From Acidobacteriaceae bacterium (lineage in GTDB: Bacteria; Acidobacteriota; Terriglobia; Terriglobales; Acidobacteriaceae), in assembly GCA_030049955.1 (NCBI GenBank), contig JASIJX010000379.1:1-6381 (forward strand): a stretch of 6,381 nt of DNA, in the 5' to 3' direction. The notes beneath the pieces were generated by a model. It saw only the letters and a list, made by a program, of their open reading frames with translations. It was not told where the DNA came from and made no database searches. The position numbers were made by a program, and so were the translations under genes. Shown here piece after piece: positions 6,338-6,381 of the stretch (position 1 is its first letter; each line of letters begins with the position of its first letter).

Positions 6338-6381
6338 GTCGAAGACTCAAGCCAAATGATCCGGTTCTCCGTTGATCCGGT

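Larger units (their letters stand above)
5916..6381. other. Intergenic region upstream of the GAF-EAL gene, no convincing gene
   Basis: No frame here gives a recognisable protein. Openings on the plus strand (6103-6375) and minus strand (5922-6236) have no familiar motifs and no good ribosome binding site. Base composition shifts sharply: 6131-6196 is AT-rich, unlike the rest of the window, and is the natural place for a promoter. It contains TATAAT on the minus strand (6163-6168) but without a good -35. CAGGAATTC occurs at 6238-6246 and 6266-6274, TGATCCGGT at 6357-6365 and 6373-6381, and a 19-bp palindrome at 6319-6337. A neighbouring gene may begin or end just past the right edge. Confidence 0.6.

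Noticed and set aside
6103..6375. A 90-codon plus-strand frame in the right intergenic region
   Set aside because: The translation is Arg/Ser-rich after an AT-rich start, has no motif, and crosses the palindrome. An overlapping frame (6156-6359) ending in LRSMLKRLEQSKTQAK looks slightly more protein-like but has no proper start.

Overview
The window looks like chromosomal DNA from a high-GC Gram-negative soil bacterium, most likely an Acidobacteriota member. This rests on the acidobacterial style of the secreted pro-kumamolisin-type N-terminus at the left edge, the combined RhaI plus RhaEW rhamnose pathway, and a short intergenic hairpin repeat of a kind I remember from acidobacterial genomes. 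No rRNA, tRNA, CRISPR array, transposase or phage gene was found. The taxonomy is inference; no marker gene is present.

Layout, left to right. (1) Positions 1-227, minus strand: the first 75 or so codons of a secreted protein with a signal peptide and the start of an S53 (sedolisin/kumamolisin) propeptide, cut by the window edge. (2) Positions 228-849: a 622-base divergent intergenic region with weak promoter-like sequences in both directions, a GC-rich block of hairpins ending in a T-rich run, a second perfect 7-bp hairpin and a perfect tandem 10-bp repeat. (3) Positions 850-2052, plus: L-rhamnose isomerase of the Pseudomonas stutzeri type. (4) Positions 2053-2203: a 151-base spacer with a REP-like hairpin. 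(5) Positions 2204-4468, plus: a bifunctional rhamnulose-1-phosphate aldolase / lactaldehyde dehydrogenase (RhaEW). Its linker carries an apparent extra segment encoded over a perfect 10-bp inverted repeat. (6) Positions 4469-4517: a short convergent gap with a hairpin. (7) Positions 4518-5915, minus: a GAF-EAL protein, a predicted soluble c-di-GMP phosphodiesterase with all expected catalytic residues. (8) Positions 5916-6381: no convincing gene; an AT-rich island, direct repeats and a 19-bp palindrome.

How the genes work together. RhaI turns L-rhamnose into L-rhamnulose. A rhamnulokinase, not present in this window, would make L-rhamnulose-1-phosphate. RhaEW then cleaves it to DHAP plus L-lactaldehyde and oxidises the lactaldehyde to L-lactate. 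The two rha genes are co-directional and probably form one transcription unit. The S53-type protein (divergent) and the GAF-EAL gene (convergent) have no evident functional link to rhamnose use. The most unusual features are the palindrome-encoded insert in the RhaEW linker, the unassigned structured element upstream of rhaI, and the operator-like repeats at 715-734 and 6319-6337.
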